Origin: Mesorhizobium koreense
GTDB taxonomy: Bacteria; Pseudomonadota; Alphaproteobacteria; Rhizobiales; Rhizobiaceae
Direction: 5' to 3'
DNA length: 64,000 nt
NCBI RefSeq assembly: GCF_031656215.1
Contig: NZ_CP134228.1
Coordinates: 3,305,001 to 3,369,000 of the forward strand
Of the stretch, positions 8,822 to 17,917 are shown in pieces. The translations under genes and the position numbers were made by a program. Position 1 is the first letter of the stretch. Each line of letters opens with the position of its first letter. Under the pieces are notes generated by a model. It ran no database searches and was not told where the DNA came from. It worked only from the letters and a program-made list of their open reading frames with translations.

Positions 8822-8854
8822 TCCTGAGGTGCGAGCAAAGCGAGCCTCGAAGGA
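8822..8854 (+). repeat. Dispersed repeat, right arm of inverted pair
   Basis: Begins TCCTGAGGTGCGAGCAAAGC and continues into GAGCCTCGAAGGACGCAT. Same family as the left arm 112 bases away in opposite orientation, so a transcript across both could fold into a long stem-loop. Confidence 0.8.
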
Positions 8855-9057
8855 CGCATGGACAATCAATAGCCGCCGGTCTATTTTCCTGTTTTGTTCT
8901 CATTGTCGCAGATGTTAGAATCGTATCTTCGATTCGAGTCAATCAGCTTTCTTTCCACCGATTTCCTGCCCTGTGGAGATCGGTAAAGGAGGTTCGAATT
9001 TGCACCCGCCCTTAACCTTGTCTGATACGGCAGGGGCCGGGCGAAGGACGGGAGACC

Positions 9058-10548
9058 ATGGCGGAAGCGGCAATAAAATTCGGCACGGCGGAAACGCCGC
9101 TCTATCGCGAAGCGCCGAACAATATCGAGGCGGAACAGGCCCTTCTGGGCGCCATCCTCGTCAACAACGACGCCTTCTACCGCGTCTCGGATTTCCTGAA
9201 GTCCGCGCATTTCCACGAGCCGCTGCATCGGAAGATCTACGAGGTCTCGGCGGAATTCATCCGCATGGGCAAGACCGCCAACCCGGTGACCGTAAAGACC
9301 TTCCTGCCGGCCGACCAGAAGGTCGGCGACATGACCGTCGCCTATTATCTGGCACGGCTGGCGGCGGAGGCGGTGACGGTTATCAACGCTGCCGACTACG
9401 GCCGCGCCATCTACGATCTGGCGACGCGCCGCGCGCTCATCACCGTCGGCGAGGACATGGTCAACATCGCTTATGACGCGCCGGTCGACATGGCGCCGCA
9501 GGAACAGATCGAGGATGCCGAACGCCGGCTTTTCGAGCTTGCCGAGACGGGCCGTTACGACGGCGGCTTCGAGAGCTTCACCGACGCGGTGAAGACCGCC
9601 GTCGACATGGCCAACGCCGCCTATATGCGCGACGGCCATCTTTCCGGCATCTCCACCGGTTTCCGCGACATGGACAGCCGCATGGGCGGATTGCAGCCCT
9701 CGGACCTTGTCATCGTCGCCGGCCGCCCAGGCATGGGCAAGTCGTCGCTCGCCACCAACATCGCCTTCCACATCGCCAACGCCTACGAGCCGGCGCCGCA
9801 GGCGGACGGCTCCTTCAAGGCGGCGAATGGCGGTGTAGTCGGCCTTTTCTCGCTCGAAATGTCGTCGGAACAGCTCGCGACTCGCATTATTTCCGAGCAG
9901 ACCGAAATCCCCTCCTCCAAGATCAGGCGCGGCGAGATAACCGAAACGGATTTCGAGAAGCTGGTCGCCTGCTCGCAGATGATGCAGAAGCTGCCGCTCT
10001 ACATCGACCAGACCGGCGGCATCTCGATTGCGCAGCTTACCGCCCGCGCCCGCCGCCTGAAGCGCCAGCGCGGACTCGACATCATCATCATCGACTATAT
10101 CCAGCTTATGACCGGCTCCTCGAAACGCGCCAACGAGAACCGCGTACAGGAGATCACAGAGATCACCACTGGCCTCAAGGCGCTGGCTAAGGAACTCAAC
10201 GTCCCGATCATCGCGTTGTCGCAATTGTCGCGTCAGGTCGAAAGCCGCGACGACAAGCGGCCGCAGCTCTCCGACCTGCGCGAATCCGGGTCGATCGAGC
10301 AGGATGCAGACGTAGTGCTTTTCGTCTTTCGCGAGGAATATTATCTCAAGAACAAGGAACCGAAGCCCGGAACCGAGGAATATTTCAAATGGGAAGGCGA
10401 GATGAACGAGGCGCGCGGCAAGGCTGAAGTCATCATCGCCAAGCAGCGCCACGGCCCGACCGGCACGGTGCAGATGGGTTTCCAGGGCGAATTCACCCGT
10501 TTCTTCGACCTCGCCGAGGACAGCCATCTGCCGGAACGGTTCGAGTAG
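9058..10548 (+). CDS. dnaB: Replicative DNA helicase DnaB
   Basis: A 496-residue hexameric 5'-3' helicase that unwinds DNA ahead of the replisome. The N-terminal domain starts with PNNIEAEQALLGAIL (residues 20-34). The RecA-like domain carries Walker A GRPGMGKSS (222-230), the LFSLEMSSEQL motif, Walker B IIIIDYIQLM, and the DLRESGSIEQDADVVLFVFR segment. No intein. GGGAG precedes the ATG. It heads the run dnaB-alr-radA-cvpA-purF; alr starts only four bases after its stop. Confidence 0.98.
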   Translation: MAEAAIKFGTAETPLYREAPNNIEAEQALLGAILVNNDAFYRVSDFLKSAHFHEPLHRKIYEVSAEFIRMGKTANPVTVKTFLPADQKVGDMTVAYYLARLAAEAVTVINAADYGRAIYDLATRRALITVGEDMVNIAYDAPVDMAPQEQIEDAERRLFELAETGRYDGGFESFTDAVKTAVDMANAAYMRDGHLSGISTGFRDMDSRMGGLQPSDLVIVAGRPGMGKSSLATNIAFHIANAYEPAPQADGSFKAANGGVVGLFSLEMSSEQLATRIISEQTEIPSSKIRRGEITETDFEKLVACSQMMQKLPLYIDQTGGISIAQLTARARRLKRQRGLDIIIIDYIQLMTGSSKRANENRVQEITEITTGLKALAKELNVPIIALSQLSRQVESRDDKRPQLSDLRESGSIEQDADVVLFVFREEYYLKNKEPKPGTEEYFKWEGEMNEARGKAEVIIAKQRHGPTGTVQMGFQGEFTRFFDLAEDSHLPERFE

Positions 10549-10552
10549 AAAA

Positions 10553-11725
10553 TTGACGGAGTTCAACAGCCATTCGGGTGCCGATCCCCGGCTCGCCGGC
10601 GGCAGGCTCACCATCGACATTTCTGCTCTGATCGCCAACTATCGGTTGCTCCGCGAGCTTTCGGACGGTGCCCGCACCGCCGGCGTGGTCAAGGCGAACG
10701 CCTACGGCCTCGGCATAGAAACCGTGGTGCCGGCACTTCTTGCCGCCGGTTGCGAGGATTTCTTCGTCGCACTGCCGGAAGAGGGTATCGCGGTGCGCAG
10801 GCTTGCTACCGATGCACGTATTTTCGTGCTGGCAGGCCTGTTCGAAGCCGAGGCCGCGCCCTTCTATTCCGAAGCGCGCCTCATTCCCGTGCTCAACACG
10901 CAGCGTGATATCGCCATCTGGGAAGCGCATTGCGGGACCGAGGGCGCCGCCCTCCCCTGCGCCATTCATGTCGATACGGGCATGAACCGGCTCGGCCTCA
11001 CGGTTGAGCGCGCGCTAGCCTATGCGCGGGAGAACGCGCTTACGCGAGCGTTGGAACCCGTGCTTCTCATGACCCACCTCGCCTGCGCCGACGAGCCGAT
11101 GCATCCGCTGAATCTGAAACAGGTGGAAGCCTTCCGGCGGGTGCGGGAGGCCTATGGCGGCATCGAGGCGAGCATGGCCAATTCGCCTGGCATCTTCCTC
11201 GGCGAGATCACCCGCTTCGACCTGACTCGACCAGGTATCGCGCTTTACGGCGGGCAGCCGGTCAACGGCGCATCAAAGCCACTGCGGCCGGTGGTGACCG
11301 CCGAGGCCCGGATCGTGCAGGTGCGTCATGCGAGGGCCGGCGAGAGCGCGAGCTATGGCGCGCATGCCATGCTGGAACGCGGCACGACGATCGCCGTCGC
11401 CGCGGTAGGCTATGCAGACGGCTATCACCGTTCAGGCTCCGGCGCCGGCGTGCCGCTGCGCGCCGCCATTCCGCAAGGCGCGTACGGTTTCGTCGCGGGG
11501 CGGCGCGTGCCGGTTCTCGGCCGCGTCACCATGGACCTCACGCTCTTCGATGTCACCGATTGCGCACCGGACACCGTGCAGCCCGGCGATCATATCGAGC
11601 TTTTCGGCCCGAATATCCCGATCGACGAGGCCGCGCATGCCGCTGGCACGATCGCCTACGAGTTACTGACCTCGCTCGGCCATCGCTGGCAGCGGCGCGT
11701 GGTCGGGGCGGTGACCGATGCCTAA
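10553..11725 (+). CDS. alr: Alanine racemase
   Basis: A PLP enzyme interconverting L- and D-alanine for peptidoglycan. The PLP lysine is in VVKANAYGLG (Lys48) and the catalytic Tyr in ESASYGAHAM; the VGYADGYHRSG and GRVTMDLTLFDV segments are typical of Alr. About 390 residues. No ATG fits the N-terminus: the probable start is TTG at 10553, four bases after dnaB, suggesting translational coupling. Its end overlaps radA by eight bases. Could be the catabolic paralogue DadX, but the linkage to dnaB favours Alr. Confidence 0.93.
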   Translation: MTEFNSHSGADPRLAGGRLTIDISALIANYRLLRELSDGARTAGVVKANAYGLGIETVVPALLAAGCEDFFVALPEEGIAVRRLATDARIFVLAGLFEAEAAPFYSEARLIPVLNTQRDIAIWEAHCGTEGAALPCAIHVDTGMNRLGLTVERALAYARENALTRALEPVLLMTHLACADEPMHPLNLKQVEAFRRVREAYGGIEASMANSPGIFLGEITRFDLTRPGIALYGGQPVNGASKPLRPVVTAEARIVQVRHARAGESASYGAHAMLERGTTIAVAAVGYADGYHRSGSGAGVPLRAAIPQGAYGFVAGRRVPVLGRVTMDLTLFDVTDCAPDTVQPGDHIELFGPNIPIDEAAHAAGTIAYELLTSLGHRWQRRVVGAVTDA

Positions 11726-13145
11726 GCCCCGGATCCAGTTCATCTGCCAGAATTGCGGCTCGGTCCATACGCGCTGGGCTGGCAAATGCGATGCCTGCGG
11801 CGAGTGGAACACGCTAGTTGAGGAAGGTACCTCGGGCGGCATTGGCTCCGGCCCGCAGGCGATGCGCTCCGCGCGCAAGGGCCGTGCGGTCGTTCTCACA
11901 TCGCTTGCCGGCGACATAGAGGATGCGCCGCGCATCGCGTCCGGCATCAGCGAACTCGACCGGGCGACGGGCGGCGGTTTCGTGCGGGGCTCGGCGCTTC
12001 TCGTCGGCGGTGATCCCGGTATCGGCAAGTCGACCCTTCTGACGCAGGCGGCGGCGGCGCTCGCCCGGCAGGGCCATCGCATCGTCTATGTCTCCGGCGA
12101 GGAAGCGGTGGCGCAGATCAGGCTGAGGGCGCAGCGCCTCGGGGTCGCCGATTCGGCGGTCGAGCTGGCGGCCGAAACCAATGTCGAGGACATCCTCGCC
12201 ACCATCGCCGACGGCAGGCGACCGGACCTCGTCATCCTCGATTCGATCCAGACGTTGTGGACGGACATGGCCGATTCGGCGCCCGGCACGGTCACACAGG
12301 TCAGGGCGGCCGCGCAGGCCATGATCCGATACGCCAAGTCCACAGGTGCTGCGATCGTACTGGTCGGCCACGTCACCAAGGAGGGGCAGATCGCCGGCCC
12401 GCGCGTGGTCGAGCACATGGTCGACGGCGTGCTCTATTTCGAAGGCGAAGGCGGGCACCACTACCGCATCCTGCGCACGGTGAAGAACCGCTTCGGCCCG
12501 ACCGACGAGATCGGCGTCTTCGAGATGTCGGACAAAGGGCTGCGCGAGGTTCCCAACCCTTCGGAACTCTTTCTCGGCGAACGCGCGGCGGCGGCACCGG
12601 GCGCCGCGGTCTTCGCCGGTATGGAAGGGACGCGGCCGATCCTCGTCGAGATTCAGGCGCTCGTCGCTCCCTCGCCGCTGGGCACGCCGCGCCGCGCGGT
12701 AGTGGGCTGGGACGGTTCGCGCCTGTCGATGGTGCTGGCGGTGCTCGAATCGCATTGCGGCGTGCGCTTCTCCCAGCACGACGTCTATTTGAACGTCGCC
12801 GGCGGCTACCGCATCGCCGAGCCCGCCGCCGACCTCGCGGTCGCGGCGGCCCTGGTGTCGTCGCTCACCGGCCTTGCCCTGCCGGCGGAATGCGTCTATT
12901 TCGGCGAAATCAGCCTGTCGGGAGCGGTAAGGACGGTGGCGCATACCCAGCAGCGTCTCAAGGAGGCCGAAAAGCTCGGCTTTAGTCAGGCCGTGTGTCC
13001 CCGGTCAGGCGAGGAACTCGCGGGGAAAATTTCGGCCAATGCCTTCCAGCCTGCCTCGCTGGTCGATCTCGTCGCCCGCATCGCCGGGACAAATGGCGGT
13101 GGAAAGCAGCCGGAAGCGCGCTTGAGACGCATTCCGGGCGAATAG
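11718..13145 (+). CDS. radA: DNA repair protein RadA
   Basis: A 475-residue branch-migration ATPase in recombination repair. Domains in order: a four-cysteine zinc finger (Cys10, Cys13, Cys24, Cys27), a RecA-like core with Walker A GGDPGIGKST, the RadA-specific KNRFG motif (KNRFGPTDEIG), and a Lon-protease-like C-terminal domain from about residue 300. The start overlaps the alr end by eight bases. cvpA follows after 21 bases. Confidence 0.97.
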   Translation: MPKPRIQFICQNCGSVHTRWAGKCDACGEWNTLVEEGTSGGIGSGPQAMRSARKGRAVVLTSLAGDIEDAPRIASGISELDRATGGGFVRGSALLVGGDPGIGKSTLLTQAAAALARQGHRIVYVSGEEAVAQIRLRAQRLGVADSAVELAAETNVEDILATIADGRRPDLVILDSIQTLWTDMADSAPGTVTQVRAAAQAMIRYAKSTGAAIVLVGHVTKEGQIAGPRVVEHMVDGVLYFEGEGGHHYRILRTVKNRFGPTDEIGVFEMSDKGLREVPNPSELFLGERAAAAPGAAVFAGMEGTRPILVEIQALVAPSPLGTPRRAVVGWDGSRLSMVLAVLESHCGVRFSQHDVYLNVAGGYRIAEPAADLAVAAALVSSLTGLALPAECVYFGEISLSGAVRTVAHTQQRLKEAEKLGFSQAVCPRSGEELAGKISANAFQPASLVDLVARIAGTNGGGKQPEARLRRIPGE

Positions 13146-13166
13146 GAAGAGTGGGGAACAGCCGCA

Positions 13167-13763
13167 ATGCCGATTACGCTGCTTGACGGGATCTTGGTGG
13201 GCTTCACGCTGGTCTCGGCGATGCTCGCAATGGTACGCGGCTTCTCGCGCGAGGTCCTGTCGGTCGCATCCTGGATAGCGGCCGCGGCGGCTGCCTATTT
13301 CTTCTATCCGGCGGTCCTGCCCTACATCAAGCCTCATATCGACAATGAAAAAATCGCGATGGCCGCATCGGCCGCGATCGTCTTCTTCATCGCATTGATC
13401 GTGGTGACGGTGATTACGATGAAGCTTGCCGATTTCATCATCGATTCGCGCATCGGCGCGCTCGATCGGACGCTCGGTTTCCTCTACGGCGCAGCGCGCG
13501 GCATCCTTGTGGTGGCGGTAGCGCTGATGTTCTTCAACTGGCTGGTCGGCGACAACCCGCCGCTCTGGGTGAAGGAAGCGAAATCACGGCCGCTCCTGGA
13601 GAACATCGGAAACCGGATCGAGGCGATGCTGCCGGCTGATGCGGAAAACTCGATCCTGAAGCGCCTTTCGCCGGATACGACGCCGGACAATGGCGGCGGT
13701 GACGACGACAGCGGCGGCGGAAATGATGCAGCGCCCGCCGATAGCGGCCAGACGAACGGCTGA
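13167..13763 (+). CDS. cvpA: CvpA family inner-membrane protein
   Basis: A 198-residue membrane protein with four hydrophobic segments (about residues 5-22, 27-47, 62-84 and 103-122) and the conserved LDGILVGFTLVSAMLAMVRG start. The C-terminal 45 residues are a low-complexity Gly/Asp/Ser-rich tail. CvpA is required for colicin V production and envelope stress resistance in enterobacteria; its molecular role is unknown. It sits directly before purF, as in many proteobacteria. Confidence 0.9.
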   Translation: MPITLLDGILVGFTLVSAMLAMVRGFSREVLSVASWIAAAAAAYFFYPAVLPYIKPHIDNEKIAMAASAAIVFFIALIVVTVITMKLADFIIDSRIGALDRTLGFLYGAARGILVVAVALMFFNWLVGDNPPLWVKEAKSRPLLENIGNRIEAMLPADAENSILKRLSPDTTPDNGGGDDDSGGGNDAAPADSGQTNG

Positions 13764-13816
13764 GCGGCGGCGACTTGCAATTCGGCGCATCCATGCGCAT
13801 TTGAAGGGCCATGCGG

Positions 13817-15295
13817 ATGGCGGATATGGATGATCGGACAATGGCCGCAAATGGGGCCTCGGAAGGCGATGCTTTCCACGACGAATGCGGTGTGTTCGGC
13901 ATTTTCGGCCGGCAGGACGCCGCGGCGATCGTGACTCTCGGCCTGCATGCGCTCCAGCATCGCGGCCAGGAAGCGGCCGGTATCGTCTCCTATGACGGCA
14001 CGCAGTTTCATATCGAGCGTCATATCGGGCTGATCGGCGACACCTTCACCAAGCCGACGGTCCTGGAACGCCTGAAAGGCACGCGCGCGATAGGCCATAC
14101 GCGCTACGCGACGACCGGTGGAGCGGGCCTGCGCAACGTCCAGCCGCTCTTCGCCGAGCTTGCTGATGGCGGCTTCGCGGTCGCGCATAACGGCAACATC
14201 ACCAACGCCATGACGGTCCAGCGCACCCTACAGAAGCAGGGCTCCATCTTTACCTCCACGTCCGATACCGAAACGATCCTGCACCTCGTCGCGACAAGCC
14301 GGGAGAAGGACTTCATCTCGCGTTTCATCGACGGGATCAGGCAACTCGAAGGTGCCTTCTCGCTGGTCGCGCTGTCGTCCAAGAAGCTGATCGGCTGCCG
14401 CGATCCGCTCGGCATCCGCCCGCTCGTGCTCGGCGACCTAGACGGCTCGTATATTCTCGCCTCGGAGACCTGTGCGCTCGACATCATCGGCGCGCGCTTC
14501 GTGCGCGACCTGAAGCCGGGCGAACTCGTCATCATCGACGGCAAGGGTATCGAGAGCCGTTTTCCCTTCGAGGAACAGAAGCCACGTTTCTGCATCTTCG
14601 AATATGTCTATTTCGCCCGGCCGGACTCGCTGGTCGAGGGGCGCAATGTCTATGACGTGCGTAAGCGCATCGGTGCGGAACTCGCACGGGAAAATCCGGT
14701 CGAGGCCGACCTCGTCGTGCCGGTGCCCGATTCCGGCACGCCGGCGGCAATCGGCTTCGCTCAGGAAGCCGCCCTACCCTTCGAACTCGGCATCATCCGC
14801 AACCATTATGTCGGCCGCACCTTCATCCAGCCGACCGATTCCATCCGGCATATGGGCGTGAAGCTGAAGCACAACGCCAACCGCCGTATCATGGAAGGCA
14901 AGCGCGTGGTGCTGGTGGACGATTCCATCGTGCGCGGCACCACCAGCCAGAAGATAGTGCAGATGGTACGGGACGCGGGCGCGCGCGAAGTGCACATGCG
15001 CATCGCCTCGCCGCCGACGCGCTCGTCCTGCTTCTACGGCGTCGACACGCCGGAAACGTCGAAGTTGCTCGCCTCGCGCATGTCGATCGAGGAAATGGCC
15101 GAATTCATCCGCGTCGATTCGCTCGGCTTCCTGTCGATCGATGGCCTCTACCGGGCTGTCGGCGAGGCCCAGCGCAACAACGAGGTGCCGCAATTCTGCG
15201 ATGCCTGCTTCACCACGCAATATCCGACGAGGCTCGCCGACCACGAGGGCGCGGACAATGTCCGCACCCTGTCGCTGTTGGCGGCCGGAAGCTGA
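13817..15295 (+). CDS. purF: Amidophosphoribosyltransferase
   Basis: Catalyses the first committed step of purine synthesis: PRPP plus glutamine to phosphoribosylamine. The N-terminal glutaminase cysteine is in DECGVFGIFG, about 25 residues from the start, implying propeptide removal. The ALQHRGQEAAGI and GHTRYATTG segments and the PRPP-binding loop RVVLVDDSIVRGTT complete the two-domain architecture. An ATG two codons earlier (13811) is possible, but GAAGGG is better spaced for 13817. Last gene of the dnaB-to-purF run; convergent with sugE after ten bases. Confidence 0.96.
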   Translation: MADMDDRTMAANGASEGDAFHDECGVFGIFGRQDAAAIVTLGLHALQHRGQEAAGIVSYDGTQFHIERHIGLIGDTFTKPTVLERLKGTRAIGHTRYATTGGAGLRNVQPLFAELADGGFAVAHNGNITNAMTVQRTLQKQGSIFTSTSDTETILHLVATSREKDFISRFIDGIRQLEGAFSLVALSSKKLIGCRDPLGIRPLVLGDLDGSYILASETCALDIIGARFVRDLKPGELVIIDGKGIESRFPFEEQKPRFCIFEYVYFARPDSLVEGRNVYDVRKRIGAELARENPVEADLVVPVPDSGTPAAIGFAQEAALPFELGIIRNHYVGRTFIQPTDSIRHMGVKLKHNANRRIMEGKRVVLVDDSIVRGTTSQKIVQMVRDAGAREVHMRIASPPTRSSCFYGVDTPETSKLLASRMSIEEMAEFIRVDSLGFLSIDGLYRAVGEAQRNNEVPQFCDACFTTQYPTRLADHEGADNVRTLSLLAAGS

Positions 15296-15305
15296 CCGCA
15301 GGTTC

Positions 15306-15623
15306 TTACCCCGCCAGCAGCTTGAGGCCAGCGATCCCCGCCACGATCAGCCCAATACAGGCGAGCCGCATCGCGGTTGCAGGTTCGCCGAAAAGCGCGA
15401 TGCCGAGCAACGCCGTCCCGACCGTACCGACGCCCGTCCAGACTGCATAGGCCGTGCCGAGCGGCAGCGTGCGCAGCGCAAGGCCGAGCAGGCCGAGGCT
15501 GACGATCATCGACAGCACCGTTCCCAAGCTCGGCAGAAGCCGTGTGAAACCTTCGGTATATTTCAGGCCGACCGCCCATCCCACTTCGAACAGGCCGGCA
15601 GCAAACAACAGGGCCCAAGCCAT
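15306..15623 (-). CDS. sugE: Guanidinium exporter SugE/Gdx (SMR family)
   Basis: A 105-residue small multidrug resistance protein with four transmembrane helices. The first helix ([22 protein letters not shown]) carries the essential Glu and the W-A-x-x-L-K pattern of the SugE/Gdx subclass rather than EmrE. Gdx proteins export guanidinium in exchange for protons. The start at 15623 follows GAAGGAGACGAGG; the frame extends upstream into the riboswitch, which is not coding. A guanidine-II riboswitch immediately upstream independently supports guanidinium as the substrate. Confidence 0.93.
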   Translation of the reverse strand: MAWALLFAAGLFEVGWAVGLKYTEGFTRLLPSLGTVLSMIVSLGLLGLALRTLPLGTAYAVWTGVGTVGTALLGIALFGEPATAMRLACIGLIVAGIAGLKLLAG

Positions 15624-15645
15624 CCTCGTCTCCTTCAAAAAAGGC

Positions 15646-15700
15646 GATGAGGTCGTCCCCATCCGAATTGTCGGAAAAATGCCGGGGTCGTCCCCGGCAT
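15646..15700 (-). promoter_or_regulatory. Guanidine-II (mini-ykkC) riboswitch controlling sugE
   Basis: On the minus strand two hairpins with identical ACGA loops lie in tandem. P1 is a perfect nine-base stem ATGCCGGGG-ACGA-CCCCGGCAT (15700-15679). P2 is GATGGGG-ACGA-CCTCATC (15663-15646), seven pairs including one G-U. The linker is 15 bases. Two stem-loops with ACGR loops are the definition of the mini-ykkC motif, shown to be the guanidine-II riboswitch. P2 ends about ten bases before the GAAGGAG ribosome site, so ligand-stabilised folding probably controls translation; no terminator is seen. Confidence 0.9.
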
Positions 15701-15704
15701 CGCC

Positions 15705-15732
15705 AATATAGGTCCCCTTTCCCGCCGATCAA
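15705..15732 (-). promoter_or_regulatory. Promoter of the riboswitch-sugE transcript
   Basis: On the minus strand TTGATC (15732-15727) and TATATT (15710-15705) are separated by 16 bases. Transcription would start at about 15698, at the first bases of riboswitch hairpin P1, so the leader contains essentially only the riboswitch. Confidence 0.65.
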
Positions 15733-15771
15733 CACCTGGCGCTCATCCCGGTTACCGGCATCGTCAATCAT

Positions 15772-16185
15772 TCAGGCCGCCACGCCAGACCCTTTCAAAA
15801 CGCTCCTGTGAAGCGCCAGCACGTTGCCCGGCCCATGCACGGCCGCAAAAAGGAGGCCGGCCAGGAAGGTGAAATGGTCGACGAAAAAGCCGAACTCGTT
15901 CTGGTTGCCTTCCCAGCGAGACGGGCCGTGGAAGGAAAAGGCGAGGAAGATGACATAGGCTCCGGCCAGCAATGCCGCTTCCGAGAAGTACGCACCGGTG
16001 AGAAAGGCCAGCACAAGCGCCACTTCGAAGATCGCGGCGATCCATGCCAGTGGCAGCGCGAACGGGAAGCCGGCCGCGGCAATATAGCCCGCCGTCTCGG
16101 CCATGCCGGCGAACTTGAAGGAAGCCGCCATCAGGAATGCCGCCGCGAAGATCAGCCGCGCGGCCAGGATTGCGATCGTTCTCAT
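15772..16185 (-). CDS. DoxX family membrane protein
   Basis: A 137-residue inner-membrane protein with four hydrophobic segments. It begins MRTIAILAARLIFAAAFL and has the family-typical AASFKFAGMAETAGYIAAAGFP segment and F(S)FHGPSRWEGNQNE. DoxX-like proteins are linked to quinone or thiosulfate redox functions but most are uncharacterised. The start at 16185 is preceded by GAGGGGACG; the frame extends upstream to 16239 without a better site. Divergent from the SDR gene. Confidence 0.8.
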   Translation of the reverse strand: MRTIAILAARLIFAAAFLMAASFKFAGMAETAGYIAAAGFPFALPLAWIAAIFEVALVLAFLTGAYFSEAALLAGAYVIFLAFSFHGPSRWEGNQNEFGFFVDHFTFLAGLLFAAVHGPGNVLALHRSVLKGSGVAA

Positions 16186-16341
16186 ATCGTCCCCTCCTCG
16201 GGAAATGGTTTCGACTTTCCCAAGGACGTACGATGCCATCCGATCCCGACATAGCGCCGCATTCTCCCGCCGCCGGGTTCCGTTTGCCGCGGAAACATAC
16301 TATCGGGGTCGCAAGACAGGCTCCTTGAGATCGGTTTCCCG

Positions 16342-17088
16342 ATGACGACAATTCCCGACCTTTCCGACCGCATCGCGCTCGTCACCGGCGCATCGCGCGG
16401 CATCGGCTATCAACTGGCAAAGCAGATGGCCGCCGCCGGTGCGCATGTCATCGCCGTGGCGCGCACGGTCGGCGGGCTGGAAGAACTGGACGACGAGATC
16501 ACGTCCGCCGGCGGTCAGGCGACGCTGGTGCCGCTCGACCTCACCGACATGGCCGGCATCGACCGGCTGGGCGGCGCTATCTTCGAGCGCTGGGGCAAGC
16601 TCGACATCATGGTGGCGAATGCCGGCATCCTTGGTGTTATCTCGCCGATCGGCCATATCGAGGCCAAGACTTTCGAGAAGGTCATGACGATCAACGTTAC
16701 GGCGACATGGCGGCTGATCCGCTCCCTGGAACCGCTTTTGAAGAAATCCGACGCCGGCCGCGCCATCCTGCTCTCTTCCGGCGCGGTGCATTCGACGCCC
16801 GCCTTCTGGAGCGCCTACGCCGCCTCGAAATCGGCGGTGGAGACGATGGCTCGGTGCTGGGCGGAGGAGACGAAGAACACGCCGCTCAGGGTCAATTCGG
16901 TCAATCCCGGCGCCACCCGCACCGCCATGCGTGCGCAGGCGATGCCCGGCGAGGATCCCGATACGCTGCCGAACCCCTCCGAAGTAGCCGCGAAGATCCT
17001 TTCGCTGGCGAGCCCGGCGCTAACCGAAACCGGCAAACTGTTCGAAGTACGGGAAGACCGGTTCAAGGAATACGTCCTGCCGACTTGA
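16342..17088 (+). CDS. Short-chain dehydrogenase/reductase
   Basis: A 248-residue classical SDR: NAD(P)-binding TGASRGIG (residues 15-22), NAG at about 93-95, catalytic Ser in LLSSGAVHS and YAASK. The family resembles YciK-type oxidoreductases. The substrate cannot be inferred. Stands alone between a divergent DoxX gene and a secreted protein gene. Confidence 0.88.
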   Translation: MTTIPDLSDRIALVTGASRGIGYQLAKQMAAAGAHVIAVARTVGGLEELDDEITSAGGQATLVPLDLTDMAGIDRLGGAIFERWGKLDIMVANAGILGVISPIGHIEAKTFEKVMTINVTATWRLIRSLEPLLKKSDAGRAILLSSGAVHSTPAFWSAYAASKSAVETMARCWAEETKNTPLRVNSVNPGATRTAMRAQAMPGEDPDTLPNPSEVAAKILSLASPALTETGKLFEVREDRFKEYVLPT

Positions 17089-17256
17089 GAAAGCGCGGTC
17101 AAAGCCGCCGAGGCCACATCCGCCGTCTTCAGCGCGGCGGGCCAGCAATGAAGCATCTCCCTGGCACTGTCGACCTTATCCGTTGGCGCGACGTTTTATC
17201 CGCCCGGGATCTAATGTACGATGCATACGGGCGGCAGGTCACCGGGAGGTATCACG

Positions 17257-17883
17257 ATGTCAAGATTACTGTTTCTGGCAGCGGCCGTGGCGATGATCGC
17301 GACGGGCGCAGCGGCGCAGAATGCGCCCATGAGTTTCTTCGTCACGAGCCAAGGCTCCGGCAATGGCGCCGATTTGGGAGGTCTCGCCGGCGCCGACAAG
17401 CATTGCCAGACGCTCGCCGAGGCGGCGGGCTCCAACGGCAAGACCTGGCATGCCTATCTATCGACCTCCGATAACGACGCGCTCGACCGGATCGGCAAAG
17501 GCCCCTGGTATAATGCCAAGGGCGAGAAGATCGCCGATGATGTCGCTTCGCTGCACAGCGACGCCAACAATCTCACCAAGCAGACGGCGCTGGACGAAAA
17601 CGGCAAGGTCATTAACGGACGCGGCGACAAGCCGAACCGTCATGACATCCTGACCGGGTCGAAGCCGGACGGCACGAGGATCGCCGACCAGACCTGCGGC
17701 AACTGGACGATGAGCGGCGCGGACGGCGCGGCGATGATGGGCCACTCCGACCGCACCGGGCTGGACGATTCCGCCGCCGCCAAATCCTGGAACTCCTCGC
17801 ACGCCTCGCGTGGCGGCTGCAGCCAGGACGCTCTGAAAGGCACCGGCGGCGACGGCCTCTTCTACTGCTTCGCGATAGACTGA
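17257..17883 (+). CDS. Secreted lectin-like protein (DUF1554-type fold)
   Basis: A 208-residue protein with a signal peptide (residues 1-21, ending AAA-Q). The mature part starts MSFFVTSQGSGNGADLGGLAGADKHCQ and has four cysteines (KHCQ, QTCGNW, GGCSQ, FYCFAID), enough for two disulfides. The pattern 'fVTS-G-G-gadlGGl-GAD-hCq' followed by W-AYLS recurs in bacterial proteins annotated as lectins or DUF1554, related to the collagen-XVIII/endostatin fold. Carbohydrate binding is inferred only. The start at 17257 follows GGGAGGTATCACG. Confidence 0.7.
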   Translation: MSRLLFLAAAVAMIATGAAAQNAPMSFFVTSQGSGNGADLGGLAGADKHCQTLAEAAGSNGKTWHAYLSTSDNDALDRIGKGPWYNAKGEKIADDVASLHSDANNLTKQTALDENGKVINGRGDKPNRHDILTGSKPDGTRIADQTCGNWTMSGADGAAMMGHSDRTGLDDSAAAKSWNSSHASRGGCSQDALKGTGGDGLFYCFAID

Positions 17884-17917
17884 TCGCCTCGACGCCCTCG
17901 GTTGGAAGCCGCCTCAC

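Larger units (their letters stand above)
8661..9057. other. Intergenic region with paired inverted repeats before dnaB
   Basis: 397 bases without a credible gene. It contains two inverted copies of a dispersed repeat (8677-8709 and 8822-8854), a small hairpin AGGTGC / GCACCT near 8720-8734, and the perfect inverted repeat GAATCG-N6-CGATTC at 8918-8935. The last 100 bases should carry the dnaB promoter, but no convincing -35/-10 pair is seen. Confidence 0.6.
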
